64,000 bases of DNA from NCBI GenBank assembly GCA_963755375.1, contig CAVWKG010000016.1, positions 372,001 to 436,000 on the forward strand. Reading direction: 5' to 3'. Shown one piece after another: positions 27,842-37,470 of the stretch. Origin of the DNA: Bog-473 sp963755375. Lineage in GTDB: Bacteria; Actinomycetota; Acidimicrobiia; Acidimicrobiales; RAAP-2. Below the pieces are notes generated by a model, which saw only the letters and a list, made by a program, of their open reading frames with translations, made no database searches and was not told the origin of the DNA. A program made the translations under genes and the position numbers. Position 1 is the stretch's first letter. Each line of letters begins with the position of its first letter.

Positions 27842-30237
27842 TTATGTGCACACGCCCGAGAGACAGATGCCGATGATGCGCGTGTACCAGTCGTCCTCAA
27901 TCCAGAAGCGGCCACCCTTGGCCACAATGTCGTTCTGACCGTCCAGCTCGCCCTCAACTACGTAGGCACCCGGAAGTGGCGGGTCGAGCGTCTTGACGAG
28001 CGCTCCGCTTGATGTGCTGTACTCGCGAACCTCTCCTGAAGGGTAGAGAGCTCCTGGAATGGTGCTCGGGCCAAACAGCATTGCTACCCCGACTACGCCC
28101 GCCCCGGTGTTCACGGCGAACGAGAAAGGCTCGGAAAACTCGTTCGTGTCGTCGCTCGGAAGCGTATAGATCGAATCCGTCGTCCACGCAGCGGCAGGCC
28201 ATGCGGAAGTGGTGGGCAGGGAGTTGAACTTGATGAGGGTCATGCCGATGGATTCCCAGTTGCCCCATACCGAGCTGCTGTCTGTGTCGCGAGCAGAGAA
28301 GCCCGAGACGTAGATGGAATTGCCCTCAACGTCGACCCTGCGCACGTCTACGAGACCAGGTGGGAGGCCGTAGTTGACGCCGCTGCCGTACTCCGGCGCG
28401 CCATTCGAGGCGTAGCGCGTAGCGGATATTCAACGACGTTGTCGCCACCCTGAGGGCCCTTTGTGACGCCCCAAATATTCCCGGTTCCGACATCCACGAA
28501 AAGGCCCGTGTAGCCGTCTGGGTTGGACAAAGTGAAAACAGGAGCCATGATTTCGGAATTCGGCTCTTGCTCATAGACAACGAGCGTGGTCAAGGAAATG
28601 GTCGCCTCGTAAACGTGCCCATCTGCTTCCCACTCGTAAGTGGCAGCACCATATTGGGGCAAGGTGCTTCCACCACCTGTTTGGCTTATGTTTGATACTC
28701 GAGGGTCTGAGGGATTCGCCCATGGGTCAACAGTAAAGGCAGTAGGGCTGGTAGCTGCTCCTGTTCCATGTGAACTCGAAGTCTCGGTCATAGAACCTAG
28801 AGCCGTCGTTGCTGGGCTCACCGTTGCCTCCAAAAGTGTTCGCGTTCACGTCACGCCAGACGACCGTCGTGCCGTTCGACTGGTACTCGGTGATGATGGC
28901 GCATGGTCCACTGGTGATCCCGGTCACGGACTGCGCAACGCCAGGGAAACAGTTTTCAGCCGTGTAGATGTTACCCGAACCATCAATCGCCACCGAGCGA
29001 GGTCCCACGAAGCGGTCGGGACCGATGAGGCCAGGGTCAGAACCCTGGAGGTAACCACCGGTGACGCCAACCTGACCAGTTCGGGTTCCGGAGTAGTTGA
29101 ACCACTTGTAGTCCTGGTCCACTCCGTTGTCGGGCACGAGCAATTCGTCCCTGGACGGGCTCGCGGCAACGCCCTGGGCAATAACGGAGGCCGGAAGCGT
29201 AAAGGAGGTCAGCAGGCTGCCCGTGTCCGTGAAGCGCTCCAGTCCGTCCGCTGTGTCCGCAGGGTTCTCCACAAGGGCCCAGATGTCGCCCTCCCGGTCA
29301 CAAGTGAGCACGCTGGCCCCTGGGGCGCTCCAGGTCTTTGTGACGCCTGAGAGCGACGTAGGGACCTCTTTGATTTCGGTCGTGGATGGAGACAAGCCGA
29401 CACCAGCCAAGGCCCCGTTGGAATCAGTGACGAAAAGGTTGCCGCCGCACAGGGTTTCGCCCAGCAGCGGATTGCCCGCCGCATCCACAACAAGCGGACC
29501 AACTCCAGTGTACTCCCATGATCGGGGTAGCCCTCATTACCTGGATCGAGCCAGTTCGCGCGACTGAAGGCGGGTCATGTCACCATCGCCGGATGCCGCG
29601 TAGATGTACGAGGAGTCCATCGCCAAGCCGTACACACCGTTGCCATTCGCACTCGGAGGCCCATTGTTCCCCGTCGCCTCACCCTCTGGGTACCCGGTTC
29701 CTGGGGCGTAGGTGTTGATGGCGTGGGAGTTCTCTTCCCAGGCCGCGGAAGAGAGGGCGACGCCATCAGAGGATACGGCCAGCTCCGCGACGGTCTCTGG
29801 CACACCTCCAAACTCGTTGGCTACTGGGTTGCCGTTCGCCGGAACATGAGCCGACGGCGCCACAGGTGTTGCCGACGGTGGTAATGGCTGGCGATGGCTC
29901 CGTCTTTGCTTTCGTCGGAGTTGTGGTGCGCGACGCCGAATGGTAGCCGACAATCCCAAGAACCCGACGACCACAAGGAAGACGACGAGACCACACGACA
30001 AGGAGAAGCCGCTTCCTGCGCCGTGTGCCGTCGCCGCCCTCGATTGATGAGGGTGCGTCTCCCGCAACACGTGGTGACGGTAGAAGTGCCGTGGCCCAAA
30101 GCGCACCGTGTGCAACCGGTGCTGCCGTCGATGTCTGTAAGCGGGCACCGTCTAGCTATGAGCCTGTTCTCAGCCGCCTCGCCGACGACGACATGCGGCG
30201 GCCCCCAGGTGACGAGGCGGAGCAGGCTCAAGGGCAT
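27842..30237 (-). pseudogene. broken inverted paralogue of the large secreted protein
   Basis: Minus-strand pieces align in order with the protein at 19596-21971: 'GVPETVAELAVSSDGVALSS' (about 29800), 'KEVPTSLSGVTKTWSAPGAS' (about 29350), 'LQGSDPGLIGPDRFVGPRSV' (about 29030), 'FVDVGTGNIWGV' (about 28480) and 'FWIEDDWYTRIIGI' (about 27890). Frame changes near 29850, 29570-29500, 28790-28740 and 28430-28350 break it into at least five pieces. The N-terminal part (30237 to about 29900) has no SDGG repeats. It has a Cys-rich stretch with 'CPLTDIDGSTGCTRC' and then a membrane segment ('GLVVFLVVVGFLGLSATI'). Confidence 0.8.
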
Positions 30238-30743
30238 GGTTCGAAGAGTGTACGGGAGTACTCCAACGTCGCCCTGGGCGTGGACCGATGTGCGATTCCG
30301 ACCGCTGTTCTCGTGGAAGCTGGTCCCGCGCCTGCGGACTCCGTATGGCTCAGATCGGCCCGTTCGTGCCGGACCGTCGGGGCCGACCCGCAGCGTGCTC
30401 GCTGAGGGTGATCAGCCAACGGAGAGCGTACTAAGGTGGGCCACGTCGGGGGAGTGGTCCACCAGGGATATCGCATGTTCTTTGCCCGTCGGTGAGTCCG
30501 CCGGCCGCCTGTCGGGCTGCCTGCACCAGAAATTCACTTGATTGGCGCGATTCTGCGCTCCAAGCTGTAGCGTTGGAATCCTTGTTTCAGTTGCGGAACT
30601 CCCCCCTTCCGTTGTCGAGACTGAGAAACAGAAATTGCGGGGAGCTTTTACCTGAATCCATTGCCAAACTGTTTGCACAGATTCCTCGTCCACTGCGCAC
30701 ATCTCACCCGGAAAGACGCCTGTCACATGGAGCTACTGGACAA
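30238..30743. other. no recognisable gene (500 bp)
   Basis: This separates the start of the minus-strand paralogue from the next plus-strand glycosyltransferase, so promoters for both are expected here. I see no confident coding sequence and no clear promoter pair. Confidence 0.3.
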
Positions 30744-31943
30744 GTGACACAGAATGTCGTGTCGGCCGAGGTCGGCAACAGTGCCATCGATCAACCGGGC
30801 GCAGTAGCGATCGTTCACGACTACCTGACCCAGAGGGGCGGAGCGGAGAGGGTGGTGCTGGCGATGCACCGCGCGTTTCCCGCGGCGCCGATCTACACCT
30901 CCCTGTACGAGCCCGATCTCACGTTTCCGGAATTTCGCGACGTCGACGTACGGCCGTCCTACTTGAATCGTTCACAATTGTTGAGGCGGCACCATCGGCT
31001 CGCTCTGCCTCTTCTGGCCCATGCCTTTTCCAAGATCGAGGTCGACGAGAAGATCGTGCTCTGCAGCTCGAGTGGTTGGGCTCACGGGATCCACACCACG
31101 GGGACGAAACTCGTCTACTGCCACTGCCCGGCCCGCTGGCTTTACAAGAGGGCCGATTACTTTCGCAAGAGCCAGGACGCCCGGAACGAGAGGGGGCACC
31201 CTGCATCCCCACTGGACGAGATCCACACCTCGTTCGTCGTGCGGAAATTCTTTTCGTGCCGTGACGCCGATTCTTCGGCGATGGGATCGCAGGGCGGCGG
31301 CCAGTGCGAGCGCGTACTACACGAACTCGTCAGCGGTCTCGGACGAGATCTCGTCGGTGTACGGGATACAACCGCTCATCATCCCTCCGCCTCCCCTGTG
31401 CGCGGTCGATGGCCCGTCGGAGAAGCCGCGCACCGCTGGCAAAGGACGGGTTCTTCCTGGTGGTGTCGCGCCTCCTCCCGTACAAGAATCTCGATCGAAT
31501 GTTCGGTGTGTTCGCGGAACGCCCTGACCTCGAACTGGTCGTCGTCGGGACCGGACCTCTCCTGAAGACGCTTGCAGCAAATGGCCACGCCCAATATTGA
31601 CTTCCTCGGCAACGTCAATGATTGCGAGCTTCGCTGGCTCTACGAACACTCTCGCGCGTTGATCGCCCCCGCCTTCGAGGACTACGGGCTCACGCCACTG
31701 GAGGCCGCAAGCTTCGGAAAGCCGACCCTCGCGTTGAGGAAAGGGGGATATTTGGACACCGTCTCAGAGGGCACGTCCGGTTACTTCTTTGAGGACCTGG
31801 ACGTGTGGTCCATTTCGGGTGCGATCGACAAACTGAGCGAGAATCCGTTGAACAGCGACGAGATCCGAGAACATGCGTCCCTGTTCTCCGAAGAGCGATT
31901 CGTCAGCACGCTGAGACAGCAGGTCTCGCTGCATTTGGCCTGA
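30744..31943 (+). pseudogene. GT4 glycosyltransferase broken by three frameshifts
   Basis: The N-terminal part ('VAIVHDYLTQRGGAERVVLA', 'IYTSLYEPDL', 'LVYCHCPARWLYKRADYF') lies in one frame to about 31260. A second frame carries 'DEISSVYGIQPLIIPPP' (about 31345-31390). A third has 'FFLVVSRLLPYKNLDRMFGV' (about 31450-31510). A fourth has 'APAFEDYGLTPLEAASFGKP' with the E-x7-E-like region, running to 31943. The opening motif is typical of WbaZ/mannosyltransferase-like GT4 enzymes. The GTG at 30744 is the likeliest start. It is not functional unless the indels are sequence errors. Confidence 0.8.
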
Positions 31944-32304
31944 GGTCAGGTGCGCACGGATGAGGAGGCGGGCGCGGTAGCAGCCATTTATCTCTCATCG
32001 TGGTCGCTTTCGGCGGCGAGACCGCTGCGCCGCGGCAGTTAGATCTGCTGACAGATGCCGCCGCGAGCGCTCATGGGCCTGCGTCGCGTAACCGAAGACG
32101 CTGGGGGAGTTGCGAGGATCGACAGATGTAGGGGTGGTGATCTTTGCCCCTGAGGGCTTTGCCGCGGCATCGAAGCTCAAGAAATGGGTGCGATGAGGGA
32201 TGTCAGCAGCGCAGCATGTCGCCCGCTTCTCGGGCCAGCCGACCGGCGAGGTACGCACGACCGGCATCCGCACGTCAGATTAGGTACCGGACTTCTCAGT
32301 CCGG
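31944..32304. other. no recognisable gene
   Basis: 360 bp between the broken glycosyltransferase and a short coding-like fragment. Short open frames exist on both strands, none with family resemblance. Confidence 0.3.
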
Positions 32305-32439
32305 ATGTCGGCGAACAGCGTGGAGCTGGTCGCCGTCGAGGAGCGTTGCATCCACGCTCTGGTGCTGCCCGCCGAGGCCTTCTGCCGGCTCGTCTACGGC
32401 AGGCCGGCCACCCTGCGTGCCCGGGCGCGGATCCCGTGA
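32305..32439 (+). pseudogene. possible fragment of an MDMPI-type C-terminal domain
   Basis: A 44-codon frame reads 'SVELVAVEERCIHALVLPAE' followed by 'AFCRLVYGRPATL'. The 'RLVYGR' element is typical of the C-terminal domain of mycothiol-dependent maleylpyruvate-isomerase-like proteins. Nothing of the DinB-like N-terminal domain is visible. It overlaps the end of the opposite-strand nucleotidyltransferase gene. Low confidence: it could be a chance frame. Confidence 0.25.
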
Positions 32440-33494
32440 CCGCGGACGAAGTGGGCGCAGAAGATCTTGACGCGCTGGGCCCGGGCGTCGGTCAGCGCGT
32501 ACCTGAGCTGCCAGCCGGGCATCTCGAGATTTGTCAGCGGCCAGGTGACCGAGAGGAGCCGGCTCATGGCGTCGCCCCGCCGACCCCGGGTGGGGAGGGG
32601 GAACAGGCACGCCGGCGCGTCCAGTCCCGCCCGGCGGGTCATCTCGAGGGCGGCGCCGACCACCGGCACGCACCGCGCGGCCCCGGCCACGGCGCCCACA
32701 CGGTCCCAGTCGATGGCGGTGCCGTGCGTCGCGGCGGCACCGACGATCATCGCCAGGTCGGCCATCCATACGAGCCGCAAGAACCGGTGGTGCGGCCCCC
32801 CGGCGTGGGCGGCCAGCACGACCAGTTCCTCGGCGGGGGGCAACCCGAAGGCCGACGTGCCCATGCATTCGAGCGGCAGGCGCATGGTCCACAGCGTGCC
32901 GGGATCGAGCGCCGTCACCCGATGCGACGCGCCCTCCAGCGCGTAGTGCACCTCCAGGAAGAACGAGGGCACCTCGCGGTGGGTCAGCACGGTGGCGTTG
33001 GTGTGGCGACCGCCGGGGAGGACCACCTGCCATCCAGCGTGGCCGAGGGCGTCGATGGCGCGCGGATGATCGGCCTGGGGCAGGAGCAGGTCGATGTCGT
33101 CCATGGGCCGCAAGCCGGGCTCTGGGTAGCGGGATGCCACCGCGGGCCCCTTGAACACGACCGGCTCCAGCCCGGCGTCGGTCAGCGGCCGCACCGCGAG
33201 AGCAAATGCCCTCGGGAGCAGAAGCAGCGCCTCCATCCTGGAGGCGTCGGCCATGCCGCCGAGAGCGGCCCCGTCGGGCCCGAGGGCGTCGAGCGAGCCC
33301 GCCGCGCCCAGCGCCCGCCACAACAGCGGGCCGATGCGGTGCCCCGAGGCGGCGGACACTGCCCAGCCAATGTCGGCCCCTCCGGCGAGGGCACGCCGGA
33401 CGGAGTCCGCCCTGGGATCTCGGCGGCAGGCCTCCCACAGCAGCGTCGCCGTCTGCTCCGTGACGCTGGTCGCCGGCGATTCGAGGTGGCTCAC
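32394..33494 (-). CDS. nucleotidyltransferase-fold protein (NTP_transf_5-like)
   Basis: 366 residues. The core is 'EPVVFKGPAVASRYPEPGLR' followed by 'PMDDIDLLLP'. This is the K-G...R.M.DIDLL pattern of the uncharacterised nucleotidyltransferase family (PF14907-like), in which the Asp pair would bind metal and NTP. Further on come 'SFFLEVHYALEG' and 'HAGGPHHRFLRLVWMADLAM'. Members are often found in polysaccharide or peptide-modification loci; the substrate is unknown. The GTG start has a poorly placed GGAGGGGAGG upstream. It marks the start of the intact part of the window. Confidence 0.78.
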   Translation of the reverse strand: MSHLESPATSVTEQTATLLWEACRRDPRADSVRRALAGGADIGWAVSAASGHRIGPLLWRALGAAGSLDALGPDGAALGGMADASRMEALLLLPRAFALAVRPLTDAGLEPVVFKGPAVASRYPEPGLRPMDDIDLLLPQADHPRAIDALGHAGWQVVLPGGRHTNATVLTHREVPSFFLEVHYALEGASHRVTALDPGTLWTMRLPLECMGTSAFGLPPAEELVVLAAHAGGPHHRFLRLVWMADLAMIVGAAATHGTAIDWDRVGAVAGAARCVPVVGAALEMTRRAGLDAPACLFPLPTRGRRGDAMSRLLSVTWPLTNLEMPGWQLRYALTDARAQRVKIFCAHFVRGHGIRARARRVAGLP

Positions 33495-33768
33495 CGGTTC
33501 ATCATGCCGTTCCTCCCCTCCGAAGCGGGGTCCGGTCCCGAACGGGATGCCCGCTCACGGCTGTTTTCGCTGGGTCCCCGTTTCCGGCGACGACAAGGGC
33601 TACATTCGGCCACGCGAGGCCGTATCGGCGGCTGGCTCGGTCGTTACAGGTACATCGTGACCGGCGATCTCGCTAGGGTTCTTCAACTGCTCGGTGAGCG
33701 GTCAAGGTTTCCTTCGTCAATTGCGAGGGCACAAACAGTTCTGGCGTGTCGGGTGAGGAGCGGTTGTC

Positions 33769-34407
33769 ATGCATAGCGACGGGACGCAAGGAGAGACGGC
33801 GGCGTCACAACGTTTGCCGGGCGCCCCCATTTCGGACCGGAGCCGCATCTCGAGACGCCAGGCGCTCGGCCGCATGTCAGCGGTGGCCGGCGCCGGTGCG
33901 GTCGCCTGGGTGGTGCCTGAGATCTTCATCGCCAAACCCGCCGCCGGAACGGCGCTTTCGGGACCCGCGGCATCGGCCAGCAGCGGGGGATCGAGCGGCG
34001 GCGGTGGCACCGGCGGCTCGGGCGGAGGCAGCGGTGGCGGCGGATCGGGCGGCACCGGCGGATCGGGCAGCGGCAGCGGTGGCGGCGGATCGGGCGGAAC
34101 CGGCGGATCGCCTGGCACCGGCGGCGGCAGCGGTGGCGGCGGATCGGGTGGAACCAGCGGATCGCCTGGCACCGGCGGCACCGGACCCGTCACCAGCGGC
34201 GCCACCACCAACGGCAGCAGCGGCAACGGCACCCCCAACAAGGCGGTGACCACCGCAGCCGCCACCACCTCATCCCCCGTGGAAGCCCTCGCTTCCACGG
34301 GCTTCAACCTCCAGCGCGACGCCGAGATAGGCGCGGCGCTGATCGCGGGCGGGTGGGCCATGCAGTACTGGGCCAGCCGCACACAAAAAGAGGAGCCGAC
34401 GTCGTGA
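33769..34407 (+). CDS. Tat-exported Gly/Ser-rich protein with LASTG sorting-like signal
   Basis: 212 residues. The N-terminus has a twin-arginine motif ('SRISRRQALGRM', Arg29-Arg30) followed by the hydrophobic 'SAVAGAGAVAWVV'. Residues ~68-150 are almost only Gly, Ser and Thr. At residues 174-178 is LASTG, followed by a moderately hydrophobic stretch ('IGAALIAGGWAMQYWA') and the charged end 'RTQKEE'. That is the plan of a sortase substrate of the LAxTG (class E) type. GAGGAG lies about 9 bases before the ATG. I infer a folded-exported, wall-attached spacer or adhesin-like protein; no sortase is in the window. Confidence 0.75.
   Translation: MHSDGTQGETAASQRLPGAPISDRSRISRRQALGRMSAVAGAGAVAWVVPEIFIAKPAAGTALSGPAASASSGGSSGGGGTGGSGGGSGGGGSGGTGGSGSGSGGGGSGGTGGSPGTGGGSGGGGSGGTSGSPGTGGTGPVTSGATTNGSSGNGTPNKAVTTAAATTSSPVEALASTGFNLQRDAEIGAALIAGGWAMQYWASRTQKEEPTS
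34028..34175. repeat. Gly/Ser-coding tandem repeats
   Basis: A short-period GC-rich repeat inside the Tat/LASTG gene, with units built from GGCAGCGGTGGCGGCGGATC followed by a GGC/GGA-ACC-GGC element, recurring three times. All units keep the frame, so length change by slippage would only lengthen or shorten the Gly-rich spacer. Confidence 0.75.
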
Positions 34408-34477
34408 CCAGTCGCCCCAGGGCGGGTTATCTGCGCTCCGGCCATTGAGCCGCTGATCGAGCGGCTTCGTTCCTCTC

Positions 34478-35098
34478 TCAGCACCCATCCGCTGGCTCAC
34501 TCGACACCCGCGTCGCGGCGCCGCCGCATCCGGCAGCAGGCAGGGTCGCGATGGGCCAAGCGAGGTTGCGCAGGGTCCGGGTGAGCGCCGCCACGTCGGT
34601 GAGCATCCGGCGGTAGTCGTCCCGGGTCCCACCCATCGGATCCATGACGTCGTCGTCGGGTGAGTCATCCATCAGGTCGACAGGCAGCCTCCCGCCGTTG
34701 AGTCGGGCGAGCCAGGCGCAGAGATCCTCGGCAGCGCCACGCGTCCCCGTGCGGCTCCCACGACGGGTGATTTCCCGCAGGGTGAAGGTCCTCGGGAACG
34801 AGGATGGGACCTCGACCACCGTTTCGCGCACATGTTCGCGGCTCAGGCCCACGACGAGATCCGCCGCCTGAATCATGGCGGGGTCGACCGTGCGGGGCAC
34901 GTGGGCGGCCAGGTCGATGCCGAAGGCAAGGCCTTCCTCCACCAGGGAACGCGGTGGGCCGACATCCGAACCCACCGTGCCTGCGGAGTGCACCGTGACC
35001 GCGGCCCCACCGGCGTCACGAAGTTCCTGGCGTAAGAGCAATGCGGCTGACGGCGAGCGGCAGAGGTTGCCCGTGCAGACGAACAACACGTCGTCCAT
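34478..35098 (-). CDS. low-molecular-weight protein tyrosine phosphatase
   Basis: About 206 residues from the chosen ATG at 35098 ('MDDVLFVCTGNLCRSPSAA'). The CX5R phosphate-binding loop 'CTGNLCR' is at residues 8-14, and the general-acid Asp region is 'VMDPMGG' near the C-terminus. Family members remove phosphate from tyrosine kinases that control polysaccharide export, or act on secreted targets. Its location beside the polysaccharide region fits the first role, but no BY-kinase is in the window. A longer in-frame start to 35371 is possible but reads as non-coding. Confidence 0.85.
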   Translation of the reverse strand: MDDVLFVCTGNLCRSPSAALLLRQELRDAGGAAVTVHSAGTVGSDVGPPRSLVEEGLAFGIDLAAHVPRTVDPAMIQAADLVVGLSREHVRETVVEVPSSFPRTFTLREITRRGSRTGTRGAAEDLCAWLARLNGGRLPVDLMDDSPDDDVMDPMGGTRDDYRRMLTDVAALTRTLRNLAWPIATLPAAGCGGAATRVSSEPADGC

Positions 35099-35465
35099 GC
35101 CCCAACGTTCCCACATGGTCCCGCTCGACGTCAGGCGCGACCGTCCCCCGCCCGAACGTGACGTATCAGGAACGCGACGGCGGAGACCGCCGTGCTGACG
35201 CCGATCCTCCGATCCGCGGATTCCCAGGCGCCATGCGACGCCGTGCGAAAGGGAGCGCGAGCCGCGGGTGACGGGTGGCGCGAACGCCGACGATGCATCG
35301 CTCATCAGGATTCGCTGTCCCTCCGCGTCCCATCCACCGCTCTTGCAACGCCACGAGAAGGCAGGGGCCATTGCATGGGACTACGCGGTGGGGTCGGTCC
35401 AGTACCCTGGTGATTCAGCGTCCGGACCAGGAGCAATCTTCCGGCTGAGCAGGAAAGGGTGCACG
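35099..35465. other. upstream region of thrS
   Basis: 367 bp between divergent genes. TACCCT at 35403-35408 could be a -10 box giving a leader of about 50 nt before thrS, though I see no good -35. AGGAAAGG at about 35450 is the thrS ribosome site. I do not see T-box features (specifier loop or terminator/antiterminator). Confidence 0.35.
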
Positions 35466-37463
35466 ATGCCAGGCGTCATCTCGGTTGGTCTTCCCGACGG
35501 CTCGACGCGGGAGCTGGCTGAGGGCACGACGGGCCTGGAGCTCGCCCGGTCCATCGGGTCCCGCCTGGCCAAGGCGGCCGTCGTCGCCACCGTGGACGGC
35601 CGCGAGGTGGACCTGGAGTCGGTGCTACCCGACGGTGCGCAGGTGGCCGTCGTCACGGCAGAGTCCGACGCCGGCCGCGAGGTGCTCCGCCACTCGACTG
35701 CGCACGTGATGGCCCAGGCCGTCCGCCGCCTCTGGCCGGGCGCCAAGTACGCCATCGGGCCGGTGATCGAGAACGGCTTCTACTACGACTTCGAGCTGCC
35801 GGACGGGGCCCACTTCAGCGACGACGACCTGGACCGTATTGACGCGGAGATGCGGGACATCATCAAAGAGGACCAGCCGTTCGTCCGCCACGAGCACACG
35901 CTGGAGGAGGGGCTGGAGATCTTCGCGGACCAGCCCTTCAAGCAGGAAATCATCGAGGCCGTCGAGACCGGGGCGGACGAGGTGGACGCCACCGGCTCGG
36001 TAGTCAGCACCTACCGCAACTCCGACGCGTTCATCGACCTGTGCCGCGGGCCGCACGTGCCCTCGACCGGCCGGCTGGGCCACTTCAAGCTCATGCGGGT
36101 GGCGGGCGCCTACTGGCGCGGCGACGAGAAGCGTGAGCAGCTGCAGCGGATCTACGGGACGGCATGGGAGTCGGAGAAGGCCCTGGCCGCCCACCTGCAC
36201 CAGCTGGAAGAGGCCGAGCGGCGCGACCACCGCAAGCTCGGGGCGGAGCTCGACCTCTTCAGCTTCCCCGAGGAGATCGGCTCGGGTCTCGCCGTTTTCC
36301 ACCCCAAGGGCGGGACCATCCGGCGCCTGATGGAGGACTACTCGAGGCAGCGCCACGTCGAATCGGGCTACGACTTCGTCAACTCGCCCCACATCACGAA
36401 GAGCGCGCTGTTCGAGGAGTCGGGACACCTGGACTGGTTCGGCGAGGCCATGTTCCCGCCGATGGAGCTCGACGGCGGGGCGCAGTACTACCTCAAGCCG
36501 ATGAACTGCCCGTTCCACATCCTGGTGTACCGGAGTCACCAGCGCTCCTACCGTGAGCTGCCCATGCGGCTCTTCGAGTTCGGCACGGTCTACCGCTACG
36601 AGAAGTCCGGCGTGCTGCTGGGGCTGACCCGGGTGCGGGGCATGACCCAGGACGACGCGCACATCTTCTGCACCCGCGAGCAGATGGACGCCGAGCTGGT
36701 CCGCACGCTGCGCTTCGTCCTGGACCTGCTGCGCGACTACGGGCTCAACGACTTCTACCTGGAGCTGTCGACGAAGCCCCCCGGCAAGGCGGTCGGCTCC
36801 GACGAGGACTGGGAGGTCGCCACCGAGGCCTTGCGCACCACCGCCCTCGAAATGGGCCTGGAGCTCGTCATGGACGAGGGGGGCGGCGCCTTCTACGGCC
36901 CCAAGATCTCCGTGCAGGCCCGCGACGCCATCGGCCGAACCTGGCAGATGTCGACAGTGCAGCTCGACTTCCAGTTGCCGCACCGCTTCGGACTGGAGTA
37001 CGTCGGCGCGGACAATCAGCGCCACCAGCCGATCATGATCCACCGGGCGCTGTTCGGCTCGGTGGAGCGGTTCATGGCCGTGCTCATTGAGCACTACGCC
37101 GGCGCGCTGCCGACGTGGCTGAGCCCGGAGCAGGTCCGCGTCATCCCGGTCACCGACGCGCACGCCGAGTACGCGCAGTCCGTGGCGGACGCCTGCGCGG
37201 CCGGGGGCCTGCGGGCCACGGTCGACGGCAGCGGCGAGAAGATGGGGGCGCTCATCCGCCGGGCCAAGCTGGCCAAGATTCCCCACGTGCTCGTCGTGGG
37301 CGACCATGACGTGGCGGCCGGGACGGTGGGCGTGAACCGGCGCGGCTGGACGACGAAGCCCGAGCAGGGCGTCCCGCTGGCCGACCTGGTAGCCGAGGTG
37401 GTCGACGAGGTGGACCGCAAGGGGCTGCCCGAGGACAGGGCGCCCGCCGCGGCGAGCGCGTGA
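35466..37463 (+). CDS. thrS: threonine-tRNA ligase
   Basis: 665 residues from the ATG at 35466, which follows AGGAAAGG; the frame is open further upstream but that part looks non-coding. Domains in order: TGS ('SVGLPDGSTRELAEG'), the editing domain with 'LRHSTAHVMAQAVRRLW' and the later 'DLCRGPHVPSTG', then the class II core with 'MNCPFHILVY' (zinc Cys), motif 2 'RYEKSGVLLGLTRVRGMTQD', motif 3 'MIHRALFGSVERFMAVLIEH', and the anticodon-binding domain. It charges tRNA-Thr with threonine and edits mischarged serine. Confidence 0.97.
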   Translation: MPGVISVGLPDGSTRELAEGTTGLELARSIGSRLAKAAVVATVDGREVDLESVLPDGAQVAVVTAESDAGREVLRHSTAHVMAQAVRRLWPGAKYAIGPVIENGFYYDFELPDGAHFSDDDLDRIDAEMRDIIKEDQPFVRHEHTLEEGLEIFADQPFKQEIIEAVETGADEVDATGSVVSTYRNSDAFIDLCRGPHVPSTGRLGHFKLMRVAGAYWRGDEKREQLQRIYGTAWESEKALAAHLHQLEEAERRDHRKLGAELDLFSFPEEIGSGLAVFHPKGGTIRRLMEDYSRQRHVESGYDFVNSPHITKSALFEESGHLDWFGEAMFPPMELDGGAQYYLKPMNCPFHILVYRSHQRSYRELPMRLFEFGTVYRYEKSGVLLGLTRVRGMTQDDAHIFCTREQMDAELVRTLRFVLDLLRDYGLNDFYLELSTKPPGKAVGSDEDWEVATEALRTTALEMGLELVMDEGGGAFYGPKISVQARDAIGRTWQMSTVQLDFQLPHRFGLEYVGADNQRHQPIMIHRALFGSVERFMAVLIEHYAGALPTWLSPEQVRVIPVTDAHAEYAQSVADACAAGGLRATVDGSGEKMGALIRRAKLAKIPHVLVVGDHDVAAGTVGVNRRGWTTKPEQGVPLADLVAEVVDEVDRKGLPEDRAPAAASA

Positions 37464-37470
37464 TCGCCTC

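Noticed and set aside
33990..34190. Possible CRISPR or regulatory tandem repeat
   Set aside because: Units are short, spacerless and code for Gly/Ser in frame, so it is a coding repeat.
35099..35465. T-box riboswitch upstream of thrS
   Set aside because: No T-box sequence, specifier loop or terminator/antiterminator pair seen.
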